A DNA stretch of 64,000 bases, taken from Intestinibaculum porci (GTDB taxonomy: Bacteria > Bacillota_I > Bacilli_A > Erysipelotrichales > Coprobacillaceae). Positions 43,390 to 51,214 of this stretch are shown here, piece after piece. The stretch covers positions 2,790,001 to 2,854,000 of the forward strand of contig NZ_AP019309.1 in assembly GCF_003925875.1 (NCBI RefSeq), given 5' to 3'. The position numbers were made by a program, and so were the translations under genes. The notes under the pieces are model-generated. The model made no database searches. It was given only the letters and a program-made list of their open reading frames with translations, and was not told the origin of the DNA. Positions within the stretch are counted from its first letter, which is position 1. Every line of letters begins with the position of its first letter.

Positions 43390-44301
43390 TGTAAACAAAG
43401 TATTCACAATGGCAATATATTGTTTGCCTAATTCAGAAAGCTGATGATCTTTTCCTAAGATATAACCAATTTGCATATTCTGGTTGGGATGTTCCGGATC
43501 TTCCTGGAAAGGAATAATGACATTTTCTTTCCCATTGAGATCTTCCTCAATAATTGATGAGCATAAAGTATAGCCATGAAGAGCATGCATGAAATTTAAC
43601 ATGGTAGCGCGATCATTGACTTTAATCGTCCGCGGATAGTGATGATCACTGAGAATTTCTTCCGCTAAGAAAGCGGAATCTGTTTCCCCCTGTTCAAAAG
43701 AAAGACATGGATAAGGTAAAAGCTCGTCAAAGGTAAGCGTCTGATGATGAGCTAAAGGATGATCACTCGCTAAATAGACATGAGCCCGGCATTCATAAAG
43801 GGCGTGGAACTGGACATTATAATCATCAAATAATCGTTTCAGAACTTTCTTATTGTACTTAGACAAAAAGAGAATGCCGATATCACTGCGATGACTCGCC
43901 ACATCTTTAATCACTTCTTTGGTCTGCGTTTCCCGAAAGGCAAAATCATAATTAAGCGTATCATAACTTGATACCAGCTTTTCAAAAGCGCGCACCGCAA
44001 AGGTGTAATGTTGCGTCGAAACGGCAAATTTTGTTTTCAGCTGCCGTTTTCCGCCATAAGCATACTTCAGATTCTCATACTGAGAATATAACTCCTGCGC
44101 CTGGGTCAGGAAGGTGCTGCCTTCCCGAGTGAGAATAACCCCTTTTGAGGTTCTTTCAAAAATTCTAATCCCAATCTCTTCTTCGAGATCTTTGATCGCA
44201 TTGGTTAAGGTCGGCTGAGAAATATAGAGATTTTCAGCGGTTTTATTCATCGAGCCATTTTCTGCCACCTTTAAGGCATAATAGATTTGTGTGAGTTTCA
44301 T
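43381..44301 (-). CDS. LysR-type regulator downstream of the sulfur cluster (CysB/CysL-like candidate)
   Basis: A 306-residue regulator from ATG 44301, after GGAGGGG. The winged helix (MKLTQIYYALKVAENGSMNK, ENLYISQPTLTNAIKDLEEE) and the substrate domain from about residue 90 are typical. It lies directly downstream of the sulfur assimilation genes on the same strand, behind their terminator. LysR proteins commonly control cysteine and methionine genes, so it is the prime candidate to control this cluster. Confidence 0.85.
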   Translation of the reverse strand: MKLTQIYYALKVAENGSMNKTAENLYISQPTLTNAIKDLEEEIGIRIFERTSKGVILTREGSTFLTQAQELYSQYENLKYAYGGKRQLKTKFAVSTQHYTFAVRAFEKLVSSYDTLNYDFAFRETQTKEVIKDVASHRSDIGILFLSKYNKKVLKRLFDDYNVQFHALYECRAHVYLASDHPLAHHQTLTFDELLPYPCLSFEQGETDSAFLAEEILSDHHYPRTIKVNDRATMLNFMHALHGYTLCSSIIEEDLNGKENVIIPFQEDPEHPNQNMQIGYILGKDHQLSELGKQYIAIVNTLFTKK

Positions 44302-44353
44302 CACGATCCCCTCCTTTTGAACATCATAGCGAACTTCTATTAACCTATCAATA

Positions 44354-44366
44354 CTATTTATAATAG
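44354..44366. promoter_or_regulatory. Palindrome in the LysR promoter region
   Basis: CTATT-TAT-AATAG, a perfect inverted repeat about 55 bases upstream of the LysR start. It could be the regulator's own site; it fits an AT-rich LysR-type box only loosely. Confidence 0.35.
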
Positions 44367-44380
44367 GGTTTATAATAAAC

Positions 44381-44415
44381 AAAAAGAAAAGACATGCCGG
44401 GAAAAGCATGCCTTC
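44381..44415 (-). terminator. Terminator of the sulfur operon after tusA
   Basis: Minus-strand stem AAGGCATGC / GCATGTCTT (one G-T pair) with loop TTTTCCCG, followed by TTCTTTTTG. Confidence 0.7.
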
Positions 44416-44545
44416 TGATGTCCATTATTATTATGACATCTTTGTTTACATTTTAGGGATAGGGAAATTTTATATGTTTGCTTATTGTCAGTCTCCTGAC
44501 AAAATTACTATACGTAAGTTTTATGAATGGGATATGAACTTTTTG

Positions 44546-44791
44546 TTAATCTTCAACCTTACGGACAATCAAATCATAAGTTCCATCTTCATTGTTAATG
44601 AGCTTTAAGATCTGATGCCCTTCATCTTTAATACTGCGAGGGACATTCTGAACGGGTTCTCCATCGTTCATATGAACGGATAAAACCTGACCATCATCTA
44701 ATTCTTCTAAAGCAACTTTCGCTTTCACAAAAGTAACGGGACAGACAACATCAGTAATGTCGACTGTTTCATCAATTTTAATATCAGCCAT
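44546..44791 (-). CDS. TusA-family sulfur carrier
   Basis: An 81-residue protein with the TusA/SirA signature DVVCPVTFVKAKVALEELDD, where the Cys at about residue 17 carries persulfide sulfur. It is the last gene of the sulfate-to-homocysteine cluster and overlaps the sulfite reductase gene by 8 bases. It may carry sulfide-level sulfur from the reductase to the thiocarboxylate carrier. Confidence 0.88.
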   Translation of the reverse strand: MADIKIDETVDITDVVCPVTFVKAKVALEELDDGQVLSVHMNDGEPVQNVPRSIKDEGHQILKLINNEDGTYDLIVRKVED

Positions 44792-45644
44792 TGTATGCCT
44801 CCTTTAATGCTTTTTCTAAGCTGTCTTTGCCAACGCGCTGGATTGTAAAATAGAAACGTTCACTTGGTTTGGCATTGTCTTTAAACCAGTTAATGCAGGC
44901 ATCGCAGACTCTTAATAAAGTATCATGATCTTTAATAAAAGGAACCATCGGTTCACCTTTGGTAATGGTATTGCCAAAGAGACCGCCAAAGCTTAACATG
45001 TAGCCCTGCTCTCCTGCATAAGCTGAAGTTGGACAGGCAAAGAAGCAGCGACCGCAGTTATTACATTTCTCATAATCTACCGTGATCTTGCCATCTTCTA
45101 AAGTAATGGCCCCTTTACGGCAGGCTTTTACACAGACCCCACACGAAATGCAGTCTTCTTCCTTCCAGGTCACCTGGATGCCGCCTTTAATACCTAAATC
45201 ATTTTCTTCGGCTTTTAAACAGTTATTCTGACAGCCTGTTACCCCAAATTTAAACTTATGAGGCAGCTCTTTCCCAAAATAACGTTCCGCCAGTTCTTTA
45301 GCGATCGGCTGCGTCGCAATACAGCCATTAGGACAGGTTTCATTGCCCTGACAAGCTGTAATCGTACGCACACGCGGACCACAGACACCATTTCGGGCCC
45401 CGCCTTTGGCTAATGTTTCCTTAACGGCTTCAATATCTTTCAACTGAATAAAAGGAATTTCAATACCTTGACGGCTGGTTAAATGAATATAGCCGTGACC
45501 ATAAGTATTGGCCACTTCCATAATGGCAGCTAATTCTTTGGCAGAGACCTGACCACCGGTTGTGGCCAAACGCATTGAGAAACAGTTTTTCTGTTTCTGA
45601 CGCATAAATCCTCCTGCTTTTAATTCACTATAGTTAACGGCCAT
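44784..45644 (-). CDS. Siroheme sulfite/nitrite reductase with two ferredoxin clusters (AsrC-like)
   Basis: A 286-residue protein from ATG 45644, 7 bases after GGAGG. Residues 1-70 match the N-terminal half-domain (GGFMRQKQKNCFSMRLATTG, THLTSRQG-like). The siroheme-[4Fe-4S] cysteines follow the pattern C-x5-C (CQGNETC) and C-x3-C (CQNNC). An inserted ferredoxin part has CISCGVCVKAC and CNNCGRCFFAC. This is the short clostridial layout like AsrC. Expected reaction: sulfite to sulfide. The gene lies between a JAMM protease and tusA. Confidence 0.88.
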   Translation of the reverse strand: MAVNYSELKAGGFMRQKQKNCFSMRLATTGGQVSAKELAAIMEVANTYGHGYIHLTSRQGIEIPFIQLKDIEAVKETLAKGGARNGVCGPRVRTITACQGNETCPNGCIATQPIAKELAERYFGKELPHKFKFGVTGCQNNCLKAEENDLGIKGGIQVTWKEEDCISCGVCVKACRKGAITLEDGKITVDYEKCNNCGRCFFACPTSAYAGEQGYMLSFGGLFGNTITKGEPMVPFIKDHDTLLRVCDACINWFKDNAKPSERFYFTIQRVGKDSLEKALKEAYNG

Positions 45645-45657
45645 AATCATTCCTCCC

Positions 45658-46068
45658 TTAAATAATATTTAAATCTTCTTTTGTAGACTGACCATTTTCT
45701 ACATGGAATGAATGAAGAACAGGTTCTTCGTTCATTAATGATAAAATCAAATAACTCGCTGATGAATCATAGGCCAAACGGATATCTTCCTGTGATGAAC
45801 GGGAAGGTGATTCCGGATGTGAATGCCAGTTGCCAAGCGGCTTTAAACCATTCTGGCGCATATTCTTAATGGCCTCTAGCTGCGCTTTTGGGGTAATGGT
45901 AAAGTGCTCATTGGTATGATCGACATTTTCAATCAGATACACTTTTTCAATAACCCGGACGCCGTCTTCATCATGACCGGCAATTAAGCCGCACGCTTCT
46001 TCTGGCAAATTGGCCTTAGCGTGGGCAACCATCTTGTCATAATCAGCTTTTTTGAGTAAGACTTTCAT
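45658..46068 (-). CDS. JAMM/MPN metalloprotease (HcyD/Mec-like)
   Basis: A 136-residue JAB1/MPN-domain zinc protease. The motif is complete: Glu in LPEEACGLIAG, and HSHPESPSRSSQED as HxH-x7-S-x2-D. In Wolinella HcyD removes a C-terminal residue from the carrier HcyS to expose Gly-Gly; in Mycobacterium Mec frees cysteine from CysO. Here it sits between the activating enzyme and sulfite reductase, and the carrier ends in Gly-Gly-Gly-Cys, so trimming that Cys is a likely task. Confidence 0.85.
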   Translation of the reverse strand: MKVLLKKADYDKMVAHAKANLPEEACGLIAGHDEDGVRVIEKVYLIENVDHTNEHFTITPKAQLEAIKNMRQNGLKPLGNWHSHPESPSRSSQEDIRLAYDSSASYLILSLMNEEPVLHSFHVENGQSTKEDLNII

Positions 46069-46069
46069 C

Positions 46070-46885
46070 TTAATGCCCCGCTTTCAAATCACAGGCAGCC
46101 TGTTCATAATCAATTAATTTGGTAATTGTTGGATGATCACTGCAAACCGCGCAGCCTTTTCCTCTTGACGGTAATTTAATCGTATGAAATTCCATCTTTA
46201 ACGCATCATATGTTAATAGTTTGCCAACTAACAATTCACCGACACCAGTAATATACTTGATCGCTTCCATCGCCTGCAGGCTGCCGATCACGCCGCCCAT
46301 CGCCCCGATGACGCCTGCCTGTTTACAAGTTGGCACAGCATCTTTTGGTGGGGGTGATTTGAAGACACAGCGGTAACATGGACCTTCCCCCGGTACGACC
46401 GTCATTAACTGACCTTTAAAGCGGATAATACCGGCATGTGAGAAAGGCTTTTTCGCCATCACGCAAGCATCATTAATAAGGAACTTAGCTGGGAAGTTGT
46501 CGGTTCCATCTAAGATAAAATCATAATCCTTGATAATATCCATGATGTTATAAGATGTCATATATTCTTTATAAGTAATGACATTGACGTCAGGGTTAAT
46601 GGCCTGCATCGTTTCTTTAGCACTTTCGACTTTGTCTTTACCAATATCGGCAGTCGTATGGATGACCTGTCTTTGCAGATTGGAGAGATCCACCACATCG
46701 GCATCGACAATACCGATGGTACCAACACCCGCGGCAGCCAGATAGAGGGCAGCTGGTGCCCCCAGACCCCCGGCGCCAATGATCAGCACTTTCGCATTGA
46801 GCAGTTTTTTCTGCCCCTTCACACCGATTTCTTTGAGGATGATGTGACGGGAATAACGCTCCAATTGTTCGTTTGTAAAACCCAC
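46070..46885 (-). CDS. ThiF/MoeB/HesA-family carrier-adenylating enzyme (HcyF-like)
   Basis: A 271-residue E1-like enzyme: ATP loop IIGAGGLGAPAAL (about residue 34), DxVDLSNLQRQ, DGTDNF, zinc cysteines in CYRC and CAVC, and the Cys in VPTCKQAGVIG used in thiocarboxylate transfer. It should adenylate the C terminus of the carrier encoded just upstream. The start is GTG 46885, 7 bases after the GGAGGAGG that forms the last codons of the carrier gene, so the pair is tightly coupled. Confidence 0.9.
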   Translation of the reverse strand: MGFTNEQLERYSRHIILKEIGVKGQKKLLNAKVLIIGAGGLGAPAALYLAAAGVGTIGIVDADVVDLSNLQRQVIHTTADIGKDKVESAKETMQAINPDVNVITYKEYMTSYNIMDIIKDYDFILDGTDNFPAKFLINDACVMAKKPFSHAGIIRFKGQLMTVVPGEGPCYRCVFKSPPPKDAVPTCKQAGVIGAMGGVIGSLQAMEAIKYITGVGELLVGKLLTYDALKMEFHTIKLPSRGKGCAVCSDHPTITKLIDYEQAACDLKAGH

Positions 46886-47092
46886 TTAGCATCCTCCTCC
46901 CATGAAATATAAGAATTCCACTTCATCTCCATCTTTTAAAATTGTGGTATCAAAATTTTCCTGGTCAATAAATTCTTCATTGACAGAAACAGTCACATAT
47001 AAAGGCATTTCAACCTTTTCCTCTTCTAATAATGAAGTAATATTTAAACCATCCTGATATTCTTTCTTTTCTCCAGATACGGTAATTTTCAT
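46886..47092 (-). CDS. ThiS/MoaD-like sulfur carrier ending in Gly-Gly-Gly-Cys (HcyS-like)
   Basis: A 68-residue ubiquitin-fold protein (MKITVSGEKKEYQDGLNITS, ILKDGDEVEFLYFMGGGC). Ordinary ThiS and MoaD end in Gly-Gly, whose carboxylate becomes a thiocarboxylate. Here a genomically encoded Cys follows three Gly. In the Wolinella homocysteine pathway the carrier carries an extra residue after Gly-Gly that a JAMM protease removes; the neighbours here (MetY, E1-like enzyme, JAMM protease, sulfite reductase) are the same set. The triple-Gly codons also serve as the ribosome site of the next gene. Confidence 0.88.
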   Translation of the reverse strand: MKITVSGEKKEYQDGLNITSLLEEEKVEMPLYVTVSVNEEFIDQENFDTTILKDGDEVEFLYFMGGGC

Positions 47093-47095
47093 TGT

Positions 47096-48295
47096 TTATT
47101 CTCCTTTGATCGCCTGATCGAAATCAGCCTTTAAATCTTCAATATCTTCAATCCCTACCGACACGCGAATAGTGCCTGGGTAAACGCCGGCACGTTCCTG
47201 CTCTTTGATTGTGTTATGCACGGCAATGGTACTAGCCGGATGGACTACTAAAGTTTTCACATCACCGATATTAGACACAATATGTGCCAGTTTTAAGCGA
47301 TTAATAACCTGAAAAGCTTTTTCTTTATCGCCGACATCGCATGTTAATAAGCCGCCGCCATGACCATTTAATAAAGCGGTTAACGGGTCGTGTAAAGCGG
47401 GATAATTCACTTTAACGCCTAAGCTTTCTAAATGCTTAGCTAGGGCTAAGGCATTTTCACAGATGCGCTGCATGCGTAAACCTAATGTCTCTAAACCTAA
47501 GACATTGAGATAGGCATTCTGCGGGCTTAGACAGGCCCCGATGTTTTGTGATAAATCATCACGCAGACGCATGTAATAGGCCATCTTTTTGTATTTGCCA
47601 TAAGCCTGTAAAGAAGGATACTGAGCGATATCCCAGGGAAAACGGCCCCCATCAATGATGACGCCGCTAATGGCATTAGAGGTGCCATTAATATACTTTG
47701 ATGAGGAATGAATGACCACATCAGCGCCATGCTTTAAGGGCTGAATCAGATACGGCGTCGCAGCCGTATTATCGACAAAAAGCGGTAAGCCATGATCATG
47801 GGCGATGCTGCTCACTTTTTCCACATCTAAGATCTCTAATGATGGATTACTTAACATTTCCCCAAAGATCACTTTAGTATGAGCGTTGATTGTGCTTTCT
47901 AAAACAGCTGCATCATTTAAAGAAATGAAATGCGTGGTAATGCCATAATGGGCTAAATCCTTAAACAGTTCGATTGTGCCGCCATAAAGATTCCAGCCGG
48001 CGATAATTTCATCACCAGGCTGACAGATATTCAGGAAGGCTAAGGATAAAGCCGCCATCCCCGAGCTGCAGGCTAAGGCGCCGCGTCCGCCTTCAATGGC
48101 ATTGATTTGACTTTCAAAAGCGGTAATTGTCGGATTGCCAATGCGGGTATAGGCATAACCCATCTTCTTATGGGCAAAGACTTTTTCCTGATCTTCCGCA
48201 CTTTCAAATGTGAAAGCACTGCTTTGGACAATTGGAGGCAGAGTGGATTTCATGACACTTTCTCCCCCGTGTACTAATTGTGTATTAAATTTCAT
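47096..48295 (-). CDS. metY: O-acetylhomoserine sulfhydrylase (MetY type), PLP-dependent
   Basis: A 399-residue Cys/Met-metabolism PLP enzyme. It has TQLVHGGE at the start, YAYTRIGNPT, SSGMAALSL, the PLP lysine in HSSSKYINGTSNAISG (about residue 202) and TIRVSVGIEDIEDL near the end. It makes homocysteine from O-acetyl- (or succinyl-) homoserine and a sulfur donor; in this setting the donor is probably the carrier thiocarboxylate encoded next, 3 bases downstream. AAAGGAGG precedes the ATG. A 92-base gap separates it from cysN. Confidence 0.9.
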   Translation of the reverse strand: MKFNTQLVHGGESVMKSTLPPIVQSSAFTFESAEDQEKVFAHKKMGYAYTRIGNPTITAFESQINAIEGGRGALACSSGMAALSLAFLNICQPGDEIIAGWNLYGGTIELFKDLAHYGITTHFISLNDAAVLESTINAHTKVIFGEMLSNPSLEILDVEKVSSIAHDHGLPLFVDNTAATPYLIQPLKHGADVVIHSSSKYINGTSNAISGVIIDGGRFPWDIAQYPSLQAYGKYKKMAYYMRLRDDLSQNIGACLSPQNAYLNVLGLETLGLRMQRICENALALAKHLESLGVKVNYPALHDPLTALLNGHGGGLLTCDVGDKEKAFQVINRLKLAHIVSNIGDVKTLVVHPASTIAVHNTIKEQERAGVYPGTIRVSVGIEDIEDLKADFDQAIKGE

Positions 48296-48387
48296 GTCTG
48301 CCTCCTTTCGCCTCCATTATACATTACCTACTAAACTAGCGTATATATAGATTTATAAGAACGTGTTATAAGATTTTTTTAGAACGC
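48296..48387 (-). promoter_or_regulatory. Internal promoter region ahead of metY
   Basis: This is the only gap of size within the sulfur cluster. The minus strand has TATAAT about 24 bases before the metY start, with only a poor -35 (TATACG at 18 bases), as is common at activator-dependent promoters. The symmetric CTAGTTTAG lies just upstream and could bind a regulator. Confidence 0.5.
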
Positions 48388-50007
48388 TTAAATATAATCT
48401 TTAAATTCACTGAGATCTTTTGATAACACCGTTAAATTCTTAAGCAGTGAGACAACGTCCTCTTCACTTAAAGCTTGATCATTGAAACTATTGAAATAGT
48501 TATCTACATGTAAGTTTGCCTCCTGCTTGGCATCTAAATAAACTAAGACAATGATACCCGCCGCATTGAGATGTTTGATCACTGTATTCACATCTTCATC
48601 AGCCTTAGGCTGATAAAGATACGTATGACGACCATAACGATATAATTCTCGTTCGATATACTGAACTGCTTCTAATGAGTAAACCTCTTTTCTTAGTCCG
48701 ACATTAATCACTTTCTGACCATTTAAAGAGGCGCGTGCATCATCATCAATGATAGCCTCACGATTGTCATCGATCACGCCATTAACAACCCCGCAGGCAC
48801 TTGTCATATTAGTAATACGGTCAATGAGAATAAATTCTCCCATGGTCTTATGGACATCAAAATCATCTAGGACGATATCATCGGTTAAGCTGACTTCAAT
48901 TTCCGCTATTTCATTTTTGTGTAAAACATCCGCTTGATGTTTTTCCCCCGTGTTGACATCAATCAGATGATCGATCGCCGTCACCGTTCCAGGAATCAGC
49001 TTTGTGCCTAACTTGACAAAGAATGGCTTCTGATTGGTTAAAGGTTCCTGATCCATCCATAAGATGGTGCCTTTGAATGCATGCGTCACTCTTAATGTCG
49101 TATCTTTAACGAGAACGCAGCCACGCGATACATCGACTTCTTTATCTAAAGTGATCGTGACCGGATCGCCTAAAGAGGCGATATCTGATGCGCGATCACC
49201 AATAAAGATCTGTTTGACATGGGCTTTTTCCCCGCTTGGTAAAATGGTTAAAGGATCACCAACACGAATATGTCCGGCTTCAATCTGCCCCTGGAAACCA
49301 CGGAATGTATGATCAGGACGACTCACGCGCTGCACTGGCATGTAGAAGCCTTCTTCCTGCGCTTCATCATCAACATCAACTATTTCTAAAAATGGTAAGA
49401 GCGCCTGTCCATGATACCAAGGCGTATGATCCGATAATGTGGTGACATTATCTCCAGCCGTGGCACTTAACGGAATAATGGTGACATTCTCTAAGTGTAA
49501 TTCTTCTTTTAAATCTGCAATTTGGGCACTGATTTCATCAAAACGTTCCTGCGCATAATCCACTAAGTCCATCTTATTGACTGCGAAGACAAAGTGACGA
49601 ATCCCCATCAACGCACAGATGCGGGCATGACGTTTGGTCTGGATTAATACGCCGGCGCTCGCATCAATCAAAATCACCGCTAAAGACGCAAAGGAAGCTC
49701 CTACCGCCATGTTGCGGGTATATTCTTCATGACCTGGTGTATCAGCAACGATGAAGGAACGATGATCAGTCGTAAAGTAACGATAAGCGACATCGATCGT
49801 GATCCCCTGTTCACGCTCTTCCGTTAAGCCATCTAAAAGAAGAGAATAATCAATGGCGCCGCCGCGGCTGCCAACTTTCGAATCTAATTCTAACGCTTTC
49901 TCCTGATCGGCATAGATGAGCTTTGAATCATAAAGAATATGACCAATTAATGTCGATTTGCCATCATCAACCGAACCACAGGTAATAAATTTAAGTAATC
50001 CTTTCAT
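48388..50007 (-). CDS. cysN: Sulfate adenylyltransferase subunit 1 with decayed C-terminal APS-kinase domain
   Basis: A 539-residue GTPase subunit of ATP sulfurylase. G motifs GSVDDGKSTLIG (residue 10), DTPGHEEYTRNM and NKMDLVDY are intact, followed by EF-Tu-like beta domains to about residue 420. The last 110 residues align with APS kinase of CysNC fusions: YIERELYRYGRHTYLYQP against ALEKRLHEAGRHTYLLDG, and LNAAGIIVLVYLDA. The kinase P-loop (GLSGSGKST) is missing, replaced by VINVGLRKEVYS. It should make APS but not PAPS. It overlaps cysD by one base. Confidence 0.9.
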   Translation of the reverse strand: MKGLLKFITCGSVDDGKSTLIGHILYDSKLIYADQEKALELDSKVGSRGGAIDYSLLLDGLTEEREQGITIDVAYRYFTTDHRSFIVADTPGHEEYTRNMAVGASFASLAVILIDASAGVLIQTKRHARICALMGIRHFVFAVNKMDLVDYAQERFDEISAQIADLKEELHLENVTIIPLSATAGDNVTTLSDHTPWYHGQALLPFLEIVDVDDEAQEEGFYMPVQRVSRPDHTFRGFQGQIEAGHIRVGDPLTILPSGEKAHVKQIFIGDRASDIASLGDPVTITLDKEVDVSRGCVLVKDTTLRVTHAFKGTILWMDQEPLTNQKPFFVKLGTKLIPGTVTAIDHLIDVNTGEKHQADVLHKNEIAEIEVSLTDDIVLDDFDVHKTMGEFILIDRITNMTSACGVVNGVIDDNREAIIDDDARASLNGQKVINVGLRKEVYSLEAVQYIERELYRYGRHTYLYQPKADEDVNTVIKHLNAAGIIVLVYLDAKQEANLHVDNYFNSFNDQALSEEDVVSLLKNLTVLSKDLSEFKDYI

Positions 50008-50903
50008 TAGAAATAACCTTCTTTCTTACGTCTTTCCATTGAGCCGCTTTCCTCATGATCGATAACACGGCTGGTACGTTCACTTTCGACCGCACTTAAT
50101 GTTTCTTCAATAATTTCATCTAGCGTCTCGGCATTACTTTCAATGGCCCCCGTTAATGGGTAACAGCCTAAAGTTCTGAAACGCACTTTCTTCATCTCAA
50201 TCTTTTCCCCTGGACGCAGCTTCAGACGATCATCATCCACCATGATGAGGTTGCCGTCTCTTTCAATAACTGGACGCTGCTTGGCGAAGTATAATGGTAC
50301 AATTTCAATGTTTTCACGTTTGATATACTGCCAGATATCCTTTTCTGTCCAGTTGGAAATTGGGAAGACACGCATACTTTCGCCTTTATGAATGCGGGTG
50401 TTGTACAGTTTCCACATTTCCGGACGCTGGTTTTTTGGATCCCAGGCTTGGGCTTCATTACGGAACGAGAAGATACGTTCCTTGGCACGTGATTTTTCTT
50501 CATCACGACGCCCGCCGCCAAAGGCTGCCGTAAAACCATATTTCTTTAAAGCCTGTTTGAGCGCCTGGGTTTTCATAATGTCGGTATACGATGAACCGTA
50601 ATCAAACGGATTGACACCGGCTTTAACGCCTTCCTGATTGGTGTAGGCGATCATTTCAATGCCTAACTCTTTAGCGATACGATCACGGAATGCAATCATT
50701 TCGTGAAATTTCCAGGTCGTATCGACATGCAAGAATGGAAAAGGCGGTTTTTCTGGATAGAATGCTTTTAATGCCAGGTGCAGCATCACTGAACTGTCTT
50801 TCCCAATCGAATAAAGCATCACCGGATTCTCGCATTCCGCCGCTACTTCTCGAATAATATATATAGCCTCAGCTTCTAAGGCATCTAAGTGCGATTGACT
50901 CAT
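50007..50903 (-). CDS. cysD: Sulfate adenylyltransferase subunit 2
   Basis: A 298-residue PP-loop ATP pyrophosphatase with [18 protein letters not shown] (about residue 31), [30 protein letters not shown] and the C-terminal [20 protein letters not shown]. With CysN it activates sulfate to adenosine 5'-phosphosulfate. It follows the aprBA pair and overlaps cysN, so activation and reduction genes are in one operon. Confidence 0.95.
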   Translation of the reverse strand: MSQSHLDALEAEAIYIIREVAAECENPVMLYSIGKDSSVMLHLALKAFYPEKPPFPFLHVDTTWKFHEMIAFRDRIAKELGIEMIAYTNQEGVKAGVNPFDYGSSYTDIMKTQALKQALKKYGFTAAFGGGRRDEEKSRAKERIFSFRNEAQAWDPKNQRPEMWKLYNTRIHKGESMRVFPISNWTEKDIWQYIKRENIEIVPLYFAKQRPVIERDGNLIMVDDDRLKLRPGEKIEMKKVRFRTLGCYPLTGAIESNAETLDEIIEETLSAVESERTSRVIDHEESGSMERRKKEGYF

Positions 50904-50914
50904 GATGATTCCTC

Positions 50915-51214
50915 CTAATATTGATTTGATTCTTTCTTATTGATCGTGATCGTCTGGTCTTTAAAGCGCCAGTAGGCATGATCCCCTTTTTCTTCATAAT
51001 GCAGCGTGCCGCCGCGGCCGCCGATATCAGCACCGAGGAAAAAGGCGATCGCATCAAAATGACAAGCCTTTAAACAAGACGTACAGCCCCAGCAGTCACG
51101 GACACGATCAATATGCGCCTTGCCGTCTTCTTTGATTTTAATCAGATTGCCAGGGCAGGCTTCCACGCAGCCCTTGCAGCCGACACATTTTTCATCATTG
51201 ATTTTAATGCTCAT
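50915..51214 (-). CDS. aprB: AprB-like ferredoxin subunit of adenylylsulfate reductase
   Basis: A 99-residue protein with two [4Fe-4S] binding motifs, [14 protein letters not shown] (residue 10) and [11 protein letters not shown] (about 41), and a C-terminal extension with [16 protein letters not shown]. It resembles AprB, the electron-transfer subunit of APS reductase, shorter than the dissimilatory form. It overlaps aprA by 11 bases and lies just before cysD. Confidence 0.85.
   Translation of the reverse strand: MSIKINDEKCVGCKGCVEACPGNLIKIKEDGKAHIDRVRDCWGCTSCLKACHFDAIAFFLGADIGGRGGTLHYEEKGDHAYWRFKDQTITINKKESNQY

Noticed and set aside
46638-46892. 84-codon minus-strand frame starting at the ATG in the carrier tail
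   Set aside because: It is a shifted reading of the activating-enzyme gene with unlikely composition (rich in Cys, His and Arg).
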